Made by a program: the position numbers and the translations under genes
The notes under the pieces: model-generated
Told to the model about the DNA's origin: nothing
The model's database searches: none
Seen by the model: only the letters and a program-made list of their open reading frames with translations
DNA from: an uncultured Methylocystaceae bacterium
GTDB lineage: Bacteria; Pseudomonadota; Alphaproteobacteria; Rhizobiales; Beijerinckiaceae
NCBI GenBank assembly: GCA_937870755.1
Contig: CALMZV010000069.1
Span: forward strand, 1 to 64,000
DNA: 64,000 nucleotides
Direction of reading: 5' to 3'
Shown: positions 1 to 11,316 of the stretch, piece by piece
Numbering within the stretch: position 1 is the stretch's first letter
Layout of the letters: each line of letters begins with the position of its first letter

Positions 1-223
1 CCTCGGGCTTGGCGGCGGAAGCCTGCACCGTGCCCGTGCCCTCGGGCTTGGCGGCCGAGGCCAGCACATTGCCCGAGCCCTCGGGCTTGGCGGCCGAGGC
101 CAGCACATTGCCCGAGCCTTCCGCCTTGGCGGAGGCGGGGTTGCAGGGCTTGGCGTTCTGAGCGAGAGCCGGCCCCGCGAAAACGAGAACGCCGGCCAGC
201 AGAGCGAATTTGACAGCTTTCAT
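1..223 (-). CDS. Secreted repeat-containing protein, C-terminus beyond left window edge
   Basis: An ATG on the minus strand at base 223 opens a frame that stays open to base 1, so only about 74 residues are present. The first 21 residues form a clear signal peptide (MKAVKFALLAG, hydrophobic core, then ALA before Q). The mature part starts QNAKPCNPASAKAEG and then becomes a tandem 13-residue repeat of the type AAKPEGSGNVLAS, which continues to the window edge. The protein is expected to be exported to the periplasm or beyond. No enzymatic domain is visible and I do not recognise a family. The next gene, on the plus strand, is divergent. Confidence 0.7.
   Translation of the reverse strand, partial: MKAVKFALLAGVLVFAGPALAQNAKPCNPASAKAEGSGNVLASAAKPEGSGNVLASAAKPEGTGTVQASAAKPE
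2..118. repeat. Tandem 39-bp repeat, three copies, coding
   Basis: Three head-to-tail units lie at 2-40, 41-79 and 80-118. The last two are identical and the first differs at a few positions. The unit is 39 bp, so each copy adds exactly 13 codons to the minus-strand secreted protein. There are no spacers, so this is not a CRISPR array. The array may continue beyond the left edge. Confidence 0.9.
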
Positions 224-422
224 GATCGTCGCCTTTCACTGCGCATTGAGGAATGTCGACCATGCCCACGAGCATCGCAGGCGAACCGATCAGCGGTCGC
301 GTGGCGCCACAGTCGTTGCGAAACGAATACGCACGGGACGGCGAAATGTTTCAGGACGTGACGCAAACATTCGCTTGCGCTCAAGCACGGCGAATTCCAT
401 CGTTTCGCCACGTCCCGGGCGT

Positions 423-1655
423 ATGGGACGTTCGCCTCGGGATTCTTCTCAGGCGCGCGGCGCTGTGCGCCCAAGAGGTCCGGATTTGAAGCGACGCCTG
501 GCGCTCTCGGCATCCTTGCTATCCGTTGCGCTGGCCCTTGCGCTGGCCGCCGGCGGCGCGCTTCTTTTCATCGACGGGAACGAGCCGGCGACGCCCGTGG
601 CCGATCCGCACGCCGCCGCGACCGCTCCGGCCGCGCCGCCGGTCGAAGAGCCGCCGGTCCGCGTCGCGCAGGAAAGGCCCGCGCCGGAGCCGGCGCCGGT
701 CGTCGAGACCACGACCCTTTCAGGCGATCCGGCGACGCAGCCGCAGCCTGCGCCACAGCCTGCGCCCGTCCCGCCTACCCAGGCCCTGCCGTCTGCGACG
801 CTCTCCAACCCTTGGGCGACCGCCCCCTGGGCGACCCCTTGGGCGCGGGGGGCGCCCGAGTCCGGCCCGGTCGTCGCCTATGCGCCGAACCTGCCGGCGG
901 CGGCGGAAAATCCCGCGCTCGACGTTCCGCTGCCGCCGGCGCGGCCGGCCGGCATCGGCGTGCGGGCCACGCCGGGCGCCGTCGCGCCCACCGACGCGCC
1001 GCCGCCCGCCGCCGCCGGCGATTTCAAGAAAGGCTCGGCCGCGTTCGTGCGCATCTTCAAGAAGGAGGGGCAGCTCGAACTCTGGCTGAAGAAGGACGGC
1101 CGCTTCGCGCTCTTCAAGACCTATCCGATCTGCAAATGGTCCGGCGGCCTCGGGCCGAAGCTGAAACAGGCCGACTACCAGTCGCCCGAGGGCTTCTACG
1201 CCGTGACGGCGAAACAGCTGAAGCCCGATTCCGCCTATCATCGCGCGTTCAACCTCGGCTATCCCAACGCGTTCGACAGGCAACTGGGGCGCACCGGCGG
1301 GCTGATCATGGTCCATGGCGACTGCAAGTCGGTCGGATGTTTCGCCATGACCAACAGGGGCGTCGAAGAAATCTACAACTACGTGGAAGCCGCGCTGCGC
1401 GGCGGCCAGCGCGAAATGCCGGTGCACGTCTTCCCTTTCCGCATGACCGAAACCGCGATCGCGCGCGAAACACCGTCGGGATTCGCGAGCCTGTTCGGCG
1501 GCGCGCAGAACAATTGGGGCGACTTCTGGCGCAATCTGAAGGAAGGCCACGATCTGTTCGAACGCACCGGCGAGCCGCCTGTCGCCTACGCCTGCAACGG
1601 CAAATATGCGTTCGGCGCGGCGGGCCAGAGCTGCACGCGCATCGCCGGCTGGTGA
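423..1655 (+). CDS. L,D-transpeptidase family protein (YafK-like YkuD domain), membrane-anchored
   Basis: Probable murein L,D-transpeptidase acting in the periplasm on peptidoglycan stem peptides. From the chosen ATG the protein has 410 residues: a basic N-terminus, one hydrophobic segment at about 20-50 that fits an uncleaved anchor or signal, a long Pro/Ala-rich linker, and a C-terminal YkuD domain from about residue 200. The catalytic signature HGDCKSVGCFAMTN is present, with His298 and Cys306 by my count, in the arrangement typical of the YafK branch. The open frame extends upstream to base 210, but that part is Arg-rich and looks non-coding; the ATG at 423 puts the hydrophobic segment near the N-terminus. 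It converges on truB. Confidence 0.85.
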   Translation: MGRSPRDSSQARGAVRPRGPDLKRRLALSASLLSVALALALAAGGALLFIDGNEPATPVADPHAAATAPAAPPVEEPPVRVAQERPAPEPAPVVETTTLSGDPATQPQPAPQPAPVPPTQALPSATLSNPWATAPWATPWARGAPESGPVVAYAPNLPAAAENPALDVPLPPARPAGIGVRATPGAVAPTDAPPPAAAGDFKKGSAAFVRIFKKEGQLELWLKKDGRFALFKTYPICKWSGGLGPKLKQADYQSPEGFYAVTAKQLKPDSAYHRAFNLGYPNAFDRQLGRTGGLIMVHGDCKSVGCFAMTNRGVEEIYNYVEAALRGGQREMPVHVFPFRMTETAIARETPSGFASLFGGAQNNWGDFWRNLKEGHDLFERTGEPPVAYACNGKYAFGAAGQSCTRIAGW

Positions 1656-1706
1656 GCGCGCCCGGCCCGCGTCCTCCGCCCATCGCGATCATTGCGACGG
1701 CGACCG

Positions 1707-2615
1707 TCAGCCGCCGAGATTGAACACGCGGCTGGGATTGAGTTCGCCCTCGCGCACGACGCCGAAGGCGACCGGCGCGCCGTCGCACACCGCATAAGCC
1801 TCCTCGCCCTCCGTCGGCGCGTCCCTGCCGCGCAGCAGGATCGACTGGCCGCGCCGCAGCCGCGCGGCGGCGTTGCGGTCGACCACGACGCACGGCAGGT
1901 CCGCCAGCCCCGCCTCCACCGGCAGGAGGGCCGGTCGCGCGCTCTCGAACGTTTCGCCGAGATCTTCGAGCCGCACCGCGGACTGTTCCGCAAACGGCCC
2001 GACGCGCGTGCGCCTGAGCGCCGTCACGTGTCCATAGCAGCCGAGCATGCGGCCAAGATCGCGCGCGATGGCGCGCACATACGTGCCCTTGCCGCATTCG
2101 GCTTCGAGCGTGGCGCTGTCCTCGTCGGCATGGACGAGCGCGAGCGTGTCGATGGTGACGGGGCGCGGCGCAAGCTCCACGATCTCGCCGTCGCGCGCCA
2201 GATCGTAGGCGCGTTCGCCGGCGACCTTGATCGCCGAAAAGGCCGGCGGACGTTGCAGGATCGTGCCGATGAAATTCGGCAGCGCGGCGACGATCTGGTC
2301 GACCGACGGACGCAGGTCGCCGGTCATCACCGGCTTGCCGTCAGAATCGTCCGTGTCGGTCTCCACGCCCCACGTGACGGTGAAGCGATAGGCCTTCTCG
2401 CCGTCCTGCACGAACGGCACGGTCTTGGTCGCCTCGCCGAAGGCGACGGGCAGGATGCCGGAGGCCAGCGGGTCGAGCGTGCCGGCGTGGCCGGCCTTCC
2501 TCGCGTTGAAGATGCGCTTGAGCCGCGAGACGGCGTGCGTCGACGTCATGCCGACCGGCTTGTCGAGGATGAGCCAGCCGTCGACAATCGCGCGATTGGA
2601 GCGGGGCTTGCTCAT
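1707..2615 (-). CDS. truB: tRNA pseudouridine(55) synthase TruB
   Basis: Converts U55 of the tRNA T-loop to pseudouridine. The 302-residue protein has the usual length. It opens with the family sequence [20 protein letters not shown] and carries the catalytic motif [13 protein letters not shown], with Asp48 as nucleophile. A C-terminal RNA-binding region follows. Its ATG overlaps the rbfA stop by 4 nt, so it is the last gene of the rimP-nusA-ylxR-infB-rbfA-truB operon and is probably translationally coupled to rbfA. In many bacteria the next gene is rpsO, but here the following gene is a convergent L,D-transpeptidase. Confidence 0.96.
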   Translation of the reverse strand: MSKPRSNRAIVDGWLILDKPVGMTSTHAVSRLKRIFNARKAGHAGTLDPLASGILPVAFGEATKTVPFVQDGEKAYRFTVTWGVETDTDDSDGKPVMTGDLRPSVDQIVAALPNFIGTILQRPPAFSAIKVAGERAYDLARDGEIVELAPRPVTIDTLALVHADEDSATLEAECGKGTYVRAIARDLGRMLGCYGHVTALRRTRVGPFAEQSAVRLEDLGETFESARPALLPVEAGLADLPCVVVDRNAAARLRRGQSILLRGRDAPTEGEEAYAVCDGAPVAFGVVREGELNPSRVFNLGG

Positions 2616-3040
2616 TCGGCGGCTTCGTCCCTGTCGGCCGGATCGGTCGGCTGCCGCAGGTCGCGCCGCACCTTCTCGGAGTTCAGGAGCGCGTCGATCT
2701 TCTGCGCGTTGTCGAAACTGTCGTCGATGCGAAAGCGCAGGTCCGGCGCGAATTTGAGATTGATCCTGCGCGCGACTTCGCCGCGCAGATACGCCTTGTG
2801 CCTGTCGAGCGCGGCCAGCACGGGACCTGAATCGGCGCCGCCCAGCGGCATGACGAAAACGGTCGCCAGTTTGAGATCAGGCGACATTTTCGCGCGCACG
2901 GCGGTGACGACATGCGTCTCCAGCACCGGATCGACGATCTCGTTGCGCGAGAGAACTTCGGATACGGCGTGGCGCACGAGTTCTGCGACGCGCAGCATGC
3001 GCTGCGACGGCTCTCCGCCGCCATGATGGGATCGGGACAT
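2612..3040 (-). CDS. rbfA: 30S ribosome-binding factor RbfA
   Basis: Cytoplasmic KH-fold protein that helps mature the 5' end of 16S rRNA in the 30S subunit. The frame encodes 142 residues, with the family core [19 protein letters not shown] near residue 18 and a central beta-strand region. The C-terminal tail is charged ([11 protein letters not shown]). It lies 110 nt downstream of infB and overlaps truB by 4 nt, the standard order for this operon. The infB-rbfA gap contains a small tandem duplication. Confidence 0.95.
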   Translation of the reverse strand: MSRSHHGGGEPSQRMLRVAELVRHAVSEVLSRNEIVDPVLETHVVTAVRAKMSPDLKLATVFVMPLGGADSGPVLAALDRHKAYLRGEVARRINLKFAPDLRFRIDDSFDNAQKIDALLNSEKVRRDLRQPTDPADRDEAAE

Positions 3041-3103
3041 GGGTTCTTCGCGCCTCGGCGCCTGCCATGCCGCGCGCCCGCCTCAGGCGGCGCGCGGCTC
3101 GTT

Positions 3104-3133
3104 TCGGAATTGGCCCTGTCGGAATTGGCCCTG
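3104..3133. repeat. 15-bp tandem duplication in the infB-rbfA gap
   Basis: The 15-mer TCGGAATTGGCCCTG occurs twice in direct succession (3104-3118 and 3119-3133). It sits in the 110-nt gap between the infB stop and the rbfA start. No coding or hairpin function is apparent; it looks like a slippage duplication. Confidence 0.75.
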
Positions 3134-3150
3134 GATGTCGAACGGGCCGC

Positions 3151-5754
3151 TCAGAGCGACCGTTTCACTTCCTCGACACGATAGCATTCGATCACATCGC
3201 CTGCGCGCATGTCCTGGTAGCCTTCGAACGCCATGCCGCATTCCTGACCCGCCAGCACTTCCTTGACCTCGTCCTTGAAGCGCTTGAGCGTCGACAGCTT
3301 GCCCTCGTGCACGACGACGTTGTCGCGAATGAGGCGCACGTGCGCGCCGCGCTCGACCGTGCCGTCGGTGACGCGGCAACCGGCGACCTTGCCGACTTTC
3401 GAAATGTTGAACACTTCGAGAATCTGCGCGTTGCCGAGCATCGTCTCGCGGATCGCCGGCGCCAGAAGGCCGGACATCGCGCCTTTCACATCGTCCACGA
3501 GGTTGTAGATGATGTTGTAGTAGCGGATTTCGATGCCGGTGCGCTCGGCCGCCTCGCGCGCTTCCTTGTGGGCGCGCACGTTGAAACCGATGACGATCGC
3601 GCCGGAAGCCTCCGCCAGCGTGATGTCGGATTCGGTCACGCCGCCGACGCCCGCATGCACGACGCGCGCGGCCACCTCGTCCGTGTTGAGCTTTTCGAGC
3701 GCGGCGATGATCGCCTCGACCGATCCCTGCACGTCGCCCTTGACGACGAGCGGGAATTCCTTGCGGCCGGCGGTCTTGAGCTGGCTCATCATGTCGGCGA
3801 GCGAGGAGCGCGCCGAACCGCCGCGCGCGGCGAGTTTCTCGCGCTTCTGGCGCTCGCGGTAGTCGGCGATCTCGCGCGCGCGCGCCTCGTTCTCGACGAC
3901 GGCGACGCGGTCGCCGGCCTCCGGCGCGCCGTTGAAGCCCAGCACCTCGACCGGGAACGAGGGGCCTGCGACCGCCACGTTCGCGCCCTTGTCGTCGATC
4001 AGCGCGCGCACCTTGCCCCACTGGGCGCCGGCGACGACGATGTCGCCCACCCGCAGCGTGCCGCGCTGCACGAGCACGGAGGCGACCGGGCCGCGGCCCT
4101 TGTCGAGCCGCGCCTCGATCACCGAGCCTTCGGCGGACCGATCGGGCGCAGCCTTGAGGTCGAGCAGTTCGGCCTGCAGCGCGATGGCTTCGAGCAGCTT
4201 GTCGAGATTGGTCTTCTGCTTGGCGGACACTTCGACTTCGAGCGTCTCGCCGCCCATCGATTCCACCTGCACGTTGTGCTGGAGCAATTCGGTGCGCACG
4301 CGCTCGGGTCTGGCGTCGGGCTTGTCGATCTTGTTGATGGCGACGATCAGCGGCGCATCGGCCGCGCGCGCGTGGCTGATGGCCTCGACCGTCTGCGGCA
4401 TCACGCCGTCGTCGGCGGCCACCACCAGCACCACGATGTCGGTGACCTTGGCGCCGCGCGCGCGCATGGCGGTGAAGGCCGCATGGCCGGGCGTGTCGAT
4501 GAAGGTGATGGGCTGGCCGTTCGGCGCCGTCACCTGATAGGCGCCGATGTGCTGGGTGATGCCGCCGGCCTCGCCCGCCACCACGTTGGCGTGGCGGATG
4601 GCGTCGAGCAGCGAGGTTTTGCCGTGGTCGACGTGGCCCATGATGGTGACGACGGGCGGACGCGGCAGCAGCGCCTCCTCGGCGTCGGGCGCGTCGAACA
4701 GGCCCTCCTCGACGTCGGATTCGGCGACGCGCTTGACCGTGTGTCCGAATTCCTGCGCGATCAGTTCGGCCGTGTCGGCGTCGATCACGTCGGAGATCTT
4801 GTGCATCTGGCCCTGACGCATCAGGAACCGGATGACGTCCACGCCGCGCTCGGACATGCGGTTGGCCAGTTCCTGGATCGTGATCGTCTCGGGCAGCACG
4901 ACCTCGCGCGCGATCTTTTCCTTCTGCTCCTGCATGTGCCCGCGCGTCAGGCGCTGCACGCGGCGCTTGAAGGAGGCGACCGAGCGCATGCGCTCCTCGT
5001 CCTCTCCGGAGGTGGCGCTGGAGACGGTCAGACGGCCGCGATTCTTCTGCTCGGCGCCCTTGGCCGGGCGCGGCACGGTCAGCGTCGGCTTCGGCATCGA
5101 GAGAGGACGGCGCAGCGGCTGCGGGACGCGCGGATCGGCGGCGCCGGCGGGGCGCGGCCCGGCGGGGGCGGCGGGCGCGGGCGGACGGGCGGCGACGGGC
5201 GCGGCGGCGGGCGCCGGCGCTTCGCCCGGCGGCAGGCGACGGCGCGCCTCCTCCTCCGACTTGCGCTTGGCCTCGGCCTCCTTGTGGTGACGCTCTTCCT
5301 CGGCGCGCTTGCGGGTTTCGGCGGCCTCGCGTTCGGAGGCCTCGCGCGCTTCGCGCTCGGCGCGGATGCGGGCGTCGGCCTCCGCGCGGCGGCGCTCCTC
5401 CTCCTCGCGCGTGCGGGCGTCGGCGAGCGCGCGTTCGCGCGCCTGCCGCTCGTCGTCGGTCAGCGTGCGCAGGACGACGCCGGAGGCGGATTTGGGCGGC
5501 GTGGGCCTGGCCGGCGCCTTGGGCGGCGCGGCGGGCGCGGCGGCCGGCTGCGGCGCGGGCGCGGCCTGCGCGGGCGCCTTCGCCTCGCCGGGGCCCAGCG
5601 TGCGGCGCTTCACCTTCTCCACCACGACCGCCTTGCTGCGGCCGTGCGAGAAGCTCTGGCGCACCATGCCCTGCTCGACCGGGCGCTTGAGCGACAGCGT
5701 CTTGCCCGAGCCGACCGTCAGGGTCTTGTCGCCTGTGTTCTTGTTGTCCGTCAT
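3151..5754 (-). CDS. infB: Translation initiation factor IF-2
   Basis: GTPase that places initiator tRNA on the 30S subunit and promotes subunit joining. The 867-residue protein has a long N-terminal region with an Ala/Pro-rich stretch and a strongly charged Glu/Arg coiled-coil segment (about residues 95-180). An IF2_N segment follows, then the GTPase domain. G1 is GHVDHGKT near residue 371, G3 is DTPGH and G4 is NKID. The C-terminal domains II-IV are complete and end in RVEEVKRSL. The position after the YlxR gene and before rbfA is canonical. The minus strand is preferred over the 941-codon antisense frame because it carries every family motif. Confidence 0.98.
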   Translation of the reverse strand: MTDNKNTGDKTLTVGSGKTLSLKRPVEQGMVRQSFSHGRSKAVVVEKVKRRTLGPGEAKAPAQAAPAPQPAAAPAAPPKAPARPTPPKSASGVVLRTLTDDERQARERALADARTREEEERRRAEADARIRAEREAREASEREAAETRKRAEEERHHKEAEAKRKSEEEARRRLPPGEAPAPAAAPVAARPPAPAAPAGPRPAGAADPRVPQPLRRPLSMPKPTLTVPRPAKGAEQKNRGRLTVSSATSGEDEERMRSVASFKRRVQRLTRGHMQEQKEKIAREVVLPETITIQELANRMSERGVDVIRFLMRQGQMHKISDVIDADTAELIAQEFGHTVKRVAESDVEEGLFDAPDAEEALLPRPPVVTIMGHVDHGKTSLLDAIRHANVVAGEAGGITQHIGAYQVTAPNGQPITFIDTPGHAAFTAMRARGAKVTDIVVLVVAADDGVMPQTVEAISHARAADAPLIVAINKIDKPDARPERVRTELLQHNVQVESMGGETLEVEVSAKQKTNLDKLLEAIALQAELLDLKAAPDRSAEGSVIEARLDKGRGPVASVLVQRGTLRVGDIVVAGAQWGKVRALIDDKGANVAVAGPSFPVEVLGFNGAPEAGDRVAVVENEARAREIADYRERQKREKLAARGGSARSSLADMMSQLKTAGRKEFPLVVKGDVQGSVEAIIAALEKLNTDEVAARVVHAGVGGVTESDITLAEASGAIVIGFNVRAHKEAREAAERTGIEIRYYNIIYNLVDDVKGAMSGLLAPAIRETMLGNAQILEVFNISKVGKVAGCRVTDGTVERGAHVRLIRDNVVVHEGKLSTLKRFKDEVKEVLAGQECGMAFEGYQDMRAGDVIECYRVEEVKRSL

Positions 5755-5773
5755 ACGTTCCGCGTCCTGGGGC

Positions 5774-6451
5774 TCAGCCCGTCAAACTCTCATCCGCGGC
5801 CGCGGCGTGCGCGCCGTCGACCGTCTCTCCGCGATATTGCTTCAGGCGCTGCCAGCGCGCGAGAAACGCTTCAGCCGCCGGCCCCGATTTGAGGGCTGCA
5901 TGTATCACATTTGTGCGGCCCAAAGCCAAATCCAATTCGGCGCTCGAAAAGCTTTCGACCACCCGGGGCGCCCGACCGCCGTCGTGACGGCGCGACGCCT
6001 GCGCCAGCTTGCGCTTTCCGTCCGCGCCGCCATCGGCGGCGTCGATGAGCGCCACGGCCTCGCCGGCCGCGATCGCCGCCTCGACCTTGGCGAACCCGGC
6101 GACCGCCAGCCCCGCCTTGTTGGCCATCGACAGCGATTGCAGGCAGTCGCGCGCCATGAGCGCGTCCACCTGCGCGGCCAGATCCGCCGGCGCCTTCGCC
6201 GGCGCCTTGAAGGCCCGGGAAAAAGCGCCCTTGCGCGCGGCCTGCGCCACCAGCGCGGCGTCCGCCGTCACCCACACGCCGCGGCCGGGCAGTTTGCGCC
6301 GGACATCCGGCGTCACCGTCCCGTCGGGCGCCAGCGCGAACCGCACGCCCGCCTCCGGATGCAGCGGCGCGCGCGTGACGATGCAGGTGCGCACGGGCGC
6401 TGGACGCCTGCGCTCCTGCTCGCTGTCGTTGGCCTGCGCGGTCGCGATCAA
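5774..6451 (-). CDS. ylxR: YlxR (DUF448) plus L7Ae-like RNA-binding protein
   Basis: RNA-binding protein of the nusA-infB operon; recent work on YlxR relatives links the family to RNase P regulation. Residues about 20-80 form the YlxR domain (start [10 protein letters not shown], core GRGVWVT). Residues about 90-180 resemble a YlxQ/L7Ae ribosomal-protein fold, a fusion commonly seen in alphaproteobacteria. The length of 225 residues fits that fused form. The ATG overlaps the nusA stop by 4 nt, and infB follows after 19 nt. The molecular target in this organism is not known. Confidence 0.9.
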   Translation of the reverse strand: MIATAQANDSEQERRRPAPVRTCIVTRAPLHPEAGVRFALAPDGTVTPDVRRKLPGRGVWVTADAALVAQAARKGAFSRAFKAPAKAPADLAAQVDALMARDCLQSLSMANKAGLAVAGFAKVEAAIAAGEAVALIDAADGGADGKRKLAQASRRHDGGRAPRVVESFSSAELDLALGRTNVIHAALKSGPAAEAFLARWQRLKQYRGETVDGAHAAAADESLTG

Positions 6452-8037
6452 GCTTCGTGCGTCTCCTCGCTCTCGACCGGCGTTTCGGGCGCGGCTTCCA
6501 CCCAGCCCGCCTTCACGCGCGCGGCCATGATCATGGCTTCCGCCTCCTCGCGCGACAGGTCCATGCCGTCGAGGAAGCCCGGATACTTCACCGTCTCGCC
6601 GTCCTTCTTCTCGCTCCAGCCGACGAGATCGTCGGTGGCGCAGCCGGCCAGGTCCTCCACGCTCTTCACGTCGTTCTCGCCGAACTTGACCAGCATGGCG
6701 GTCGTGACGCCCTCGACGTCCTTCAGTTCGTCAGCGACGCCCAGTTCCCTGCGCCGCGCATCGTGCTCGGCCTCGATCTGTTCGAGCCAGCCGCGCGCGC
6801 GGTTCTGGATTTCCTGCGCGGTGTCCTCGTCGAAGCCTTCGATGCCGGCGAGTTCCGGCAGATCGACGAAGGCGAGTTCCTCCACCGACCGGAACCCTTC
6901 GGAGGCGAGCAGCTGACCAACCACCTCGTCGACGTCGAGCGCCTCCATGAAGGCGTTGGTGCGTTCCACGAATTCCTTCTGGCGCCGCTCGGATTCCTCC
7001 GCCTCGGTCAGAATGTCGATGTCCCAGCCGGTGAGCTGCGAGGCGAGCCGCACGTTCTGTCCGCGCCGGCCGATGGCGAGCGAGAGCTGATCGTCGGGCA
7101 CCACCACCTCGATGCGCGAGGAATCCTCGTCCAGCACCACTTTCACGACTTCGGCCGGCTGCAGCGCGTTGACGATGAAGGTCGCCGCGTCCGCCGACCA
7201 CGGGATGATGTCGATCTTCTCGCCCTGCAGTTCGTTGACCACGGCCTGCACGCGCGAGCCGCGCATGCCCACGCAGGCGCCGACGGGATCGATCGAACTG
7301 TCGCGCGAGACGACGGCGATCTTGGCGCGGGAGCCGGGATCGCGCGCGACCGACTTCACCTCGATCACGCCATCGTAGATTTCCGGCACTTCCTGACGGA
7401 ACAGTTTGGCCATCAATTGCGGATGGGTGCGCGACAGGAAAATCTGCGGGCCGCGCTGCTCGCGCCGCACGTCGTAGACATAGGCGCGCACGCGGTCGCC
7501 GGGACGGAACATTTCGCGCGGGATCATCTCGTCGCGGCGGATGATCGCCTCGCCGCGGCCCAGATCGACGATGACATTGCCGTACTCGACGCGCTTGACG
7601 ACGCCGTTGACGATGTCGGCGATGCGGTCCTTGTATTCCTCATACTGGCGGTCGCGCTCGGCCTCGCGCACGCGCTGCACGATCACCTGTTTGGCGGACT
7701 GGGCGGCGATGCGGCCGAAGTCGAACGGCGGCAGCGTCTCGGCGATCCAGTCGCCGGGCTGGGCGGCGGGATTGCGCTTGCGCGCATCGGCCAGCGCGAT
7801 CTGCGTGGCGTCGTTCTCCACCTCGTCCACCACCAGCAGCAGGCGCGAGAACCGCACCTCGCCGCTCTTGGGATTGATCTCGGCGCGCACTTCCGTCTCC
7901 TGCCCGTAGCGGGAGCGTGCGGCTTTCTGCAACGCGTCCTCCATCGAGGCGATGACGATCGACCGGTCGATCGATTTCTCGCGCGCGACGGCGTCGGCGA
8001 TCTGCAAGAGTTCGAGCCTGTTGGCGCTGACGGCCAT
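6448..8037 (-). CDS. nusA: Transcription termination/antitermination protein NusA
   Basis: Binds RNA polymerase and nascent RNA and modulates pausing, termination and antitermination. The 529-residue protein shows the N-terminal polymerase-binding domain (start MAVSANRLELLQIADAVARE), an S1 domain (about 135-200), two KH domains (including GACVGMRGSRVQAVVNEL and LAIGRRGQNVRLASQL) and C-terminal helix-hairpin-helix segments. The acidic, low-complexity tail is common in alphaproteobacteria. It starts 12 nt after the rimP stop and overlaps ylxR. Confidence 0.97.
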   Translation of the reverse strand: MAVSANRLELLQIADAVAREKSIDRSIVIASMEDALQKAARSRYGQETEVRAEINPKSGEVRFSRLLLVVDEVENDATQIALADARKRNPAAQPGDWIAETLPPFDFGRIAAQSAKQVIVQRVREAERDRQYEEYKDRIADIVNGVVKRVEYGNVIVDLGRGEAIIRRDEMIPREMFRPGDRVRAYVYDVRREQRGPQIFLSRTHPQLMAKLFRQEVPEIYDGVIEVKSVARDPGSRAKIAVVSRDSSIDPVGACVGMRGSRVQAVVNELQGEKIDIIPWSADAATFIVNALQPAEVVKVVLDEDSSRIEVVVPDDQLSLAIGRRGQNVRLASQLTGWDIDILTEAEESERRQKEFVERTNAFMEALDVDEVVGQLLASEGFRSVEELAFVDLPELAGIEGFDEDTAQEIQNRARGWLEQIEAEHDARRRELGVADELKDVEGVTTAMLVKFGENDVKSVEDLAGCATDDLVGWSEKKDGETVKYPGFLDGMDLSREEAEAMIMAARVKAGWVEAAPETPVESEETHEA

Positions 8038-8049
8038 GGCGGGGGTCTC

Positions 8050-8853
8050 CTATTTCGACACGGGGCCGGGTTTGCCGGCGCCCTTCTTCTTGAACCCGGC
8101 CTGAACGCCGGCCGGCAAAACGGGTTTCTGCTTCGCCGGGCGCCCGCCCTTGGCGGAAAAGCGGCCGGGGCCGCGCCGGGGCGCCTCGTCGTCGCCGGCG
8201 CGCGCGGCTTCCTCGGCGGCCTTGCCGGCGCGCAACGATTCGCGGATCAGCGCGTCCCTCAGCACCAGCCGCGCCTCGTCGAGATCGGCGAGCCGGATGC
8301 GCACCCGCGTCTCCTCGTCGGTGCGCGCGTCGGTCCGCTCGAGCGCCAGCGTCGCGCCCTCGTCCTCCACCGCCACGATCACGCCACGATAGCGCTTGCG
8401 GCCGTCGTCCGCCGGATGGGCGAGTTCGACGCGCGCCTCGTGGCCGACCGCGCGGCGGAAATCCGACACGCGCACCAGCGGGCGATCGATGCCGGGCGAC
8501 GACACCTCCAGCCGGTAGGCCTGCGACACGGCGTCTTCCACATCCAGCACCGGCGAAAGATTTTCGCTCGCCAGTTCGCAGTCTTCGATGGTCATGGTTC
8601 CATCCGGCCGCTCGGCCATGATCTGCACCGTCATGCCGTCCTGGCCCGATATCTTCACGCGCACCAGCCGCAGCCCGAGCCCGTTGAGCGTGGGCTCGGC
8701 GACGCGGGCGATGCGCGCGGCAAGGCCCGTCTCCCCGCTCAGACGTTTTTCGTCGAGCGGCGGCAGCGGGGCCGTTTCGGCAGGCTGGGCGGGTTCGAGG
8801 CTCAAAAGATCTCCGAAGCGGTGCGGCGAAAGCCGGGCGGCTGGTTCAGACAA
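8050..8853 (-). CDS. rimP: Ribosome maturation factor RimP
   Basis: Needed for maturation of the 30S ribosomal subunit. The N-terminal RimP domain contains [20 protein letters not shown], a strongly conserved alphaproteobacterial segment, and the C-terminal SH3-like domain follows. The tail after about residue 220 is long, basic and Lys/Gly/Pro-rich. I place the start at a TTG (base 8853), giving MSEPAARLS, because relatives usually begin MSEP. A longer in-frame ATG at 8922 would add 23 residues encoded by the tandem repeat just upstream ([11 protein letters not shown]), which looks like translated leader. A GTG at 8856 is also possible. First gene of the operon. Confidence 0.9.
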   Translation of the reverse strand: MSEPAARLSPHRFGDLLSLEPAQPAETAPLPPLDEKRLSGETGLAARIARVAEPTLNGLGLRLVRVKISGQDGMTVQIMAERPDGTMTIEDCELASENLSPVLDVEDAVSQAYRLEVSSPGIDRPLVRVSDFRRAVGHEARVELAHPADDGRKRYRGVIVAVEDEGATLALERTDARTDEETRVRIRLADLDEARLVLRDALIRESLRAGKAAEEAARAGDDEAPRRGPGRFSAKGGRPAKQKPVLPAGVQAGFKKKGAGKPGPVSK

Positions 8854-8869
8854 CACGCCGGGCCAAACG

Positions 8870-8927
8870 AATGCCGGGGCAAACAAAAATGCCGGGGCAA
8901 ACAAACAAAAATGCCGGGGCAAACAAA
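8870..8927. repeat. Tandem 18-bp repeats in the rimP leader
   Basis: Three copies of AATGCCGGGGCAAACAAA lie at 8870-8887, 8888-8905 and 8910-8927, the last separated by 4 nt. A degenerate fourth copy may lie at about 8852-8869. They fall between the predicted promoter of the rimP operon and its likely start codon, so they would be in the 5' untranslated RNA. The spacing is not uniformly a multiple of three, which argues against a coding role. Confidence 0.8.
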
Positions 8928-8996
8928 AAAGAGCGGGTCCCGGCGGGCCCCACTCTCACACGACCTTGATGGTCCGATGAGAAAGAAGATGGCGCT

Positions 8997-9025
8997 TATA
9001 TACCGTCAAACGCCGCGGGCTTCAA
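8997..9025 (-). promoter_or_regulatory. Predicted sigma-70-type promoter of the rimP-nusA-infB-truB operon
   Basis: Read on the minus strand there is TTGAAG, a 17-nt spacer and TATATA, with transcription expected near base 8990. This would give an untranslated leader of about 135 nt that contains the 18-bp repeats. The call rests on hexamer match and spacing only. Confidence 0.5.
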
Positions 9026-9181
9026 GGGAAACCGCACGGGCCGCGCGCGCGGATTTCGATGCGCGGGCGGTCTTGCGCGCGCGCCGCGAGCGCACGACAT
9101 TGCATCGCAGCGCCCCGGCGCGGGCCTTCGGCCCGAGGACGAGGCGTCATTCAAGAGAGTTTCACATTCAGGGAGTTTGAC

Positions 9182-9625
9182 ATGGGCCTTTTCGACGACG
9201 CCTTGAACCAGGCGGCTCCGGGCGGTCTCGCCAAGCCGATCGTCATCGCGCTCGGCGCGCTGCTTTTGAAGAACATGCTGTCGAAGAAGAGCGAGCCGGC
9301 GCCCGCGCCGCAGCCGATCCCGCAGCCCGCGCCGCAAGCCGGCGACGAGGGCGGATTGTTCGGCGGCCTGAGCGATCTGGTCGCCAAGATGCAGCGAGCC
9401 GGACAGGGCCAGACCATCGACAGTTGGGTCGGCACGGGGCCGAACAAACCGATCGAGCCGGGCCAGCTCGGTTCGGCGATCGGACAGCAGACGATCAGCG
9501 ACATCGCCCGTCAGGCGGGCATCAGCGAGCAGGAACTGCTCCAGCACCTGTCGCGCGTGCTGCCGGGCGTCGTCGACAAGCTGACGCCAACCGGCCGGCT
9601 GCCGGGCGGTTTCGGCCGCGTCTGA
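9182..9625 (+). CDS. YidB family protein (DUF937)
   Basis: Small protein of unknown biochemical role. From the ATG at 9182 it has 147 residues: MGLFDDALNQA, then a hydrophobic stretch IVIALGALLLKNML (about 18-31), a Pro/Ala-rich linker, and a DUF937 core rich in Gly, Ile and Leu (WVGTGPNKPIEPGQLGSAIG, then a helical region ending LTPTGRLPGG). Such proteins often start MGLFD. The frame is open further upstream, but the added residues are Arg-rich and unlike the family. A strong terminator follows directly. Confidence 0.85.
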   Translation: MGLFDDALNQAAPGGLAKPIVIALGALLLKNMLSKKSEPAPAPQPIPQPAPQAGDEGGLFGGLSDLVAKMQRAGQGQTIDSWVGTGPNKPIEPGQLGSAIGQQTISDIARQAGISEQELLQHLSRVLPGVVDKLTPTGRLPGGFGRV

Positions 9626-9640
9626 CCGCGCGCGCGCCCC

Positions 9641-9682
9641 GCACGAAAAAAGCCCGGACCGAAAAGTCCGGGCTTCTTTCTT
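9641..9682. terminator. Bidirectional intrinsic terminator between yidB-like gene and pckA
   Basis: A stem AAGCCCGGAC / GTCCGGGCTT with a loop of about six bases is flanked by an A-run on the left and a T-rich run on the right. It can end transcription of the plus-strand YidB-like gene and, on the other strand, of pckA, which converges on it. Confidence 0.85.
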
Positions 9683-9702
9683 GGGGTCCGAGCGTGCGCC
9701 GG

Positions 9703-11316
<1,614 letters not shown>

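Noticed and set aside
2..118. CRISPR-like array
   Set aside because: Direct repeats of 39 bp have no spacers and encode a 13-residue protein repeat in frame with a signal peptide.
3067..5892. 941-codon plus-strand open frame
   Set aside because: It is antisense to infB, which carries all IF-2 motifs; long antisense frames are common in GC-rich DNA. The translation is His/Arg/Ala-rich without a recognisable fold.
6457..9180. 907-codon plus-strand open frame
   Set aside because: Antisense to nusA and rimP; composition is that of a shadow frame and no domain is seen.
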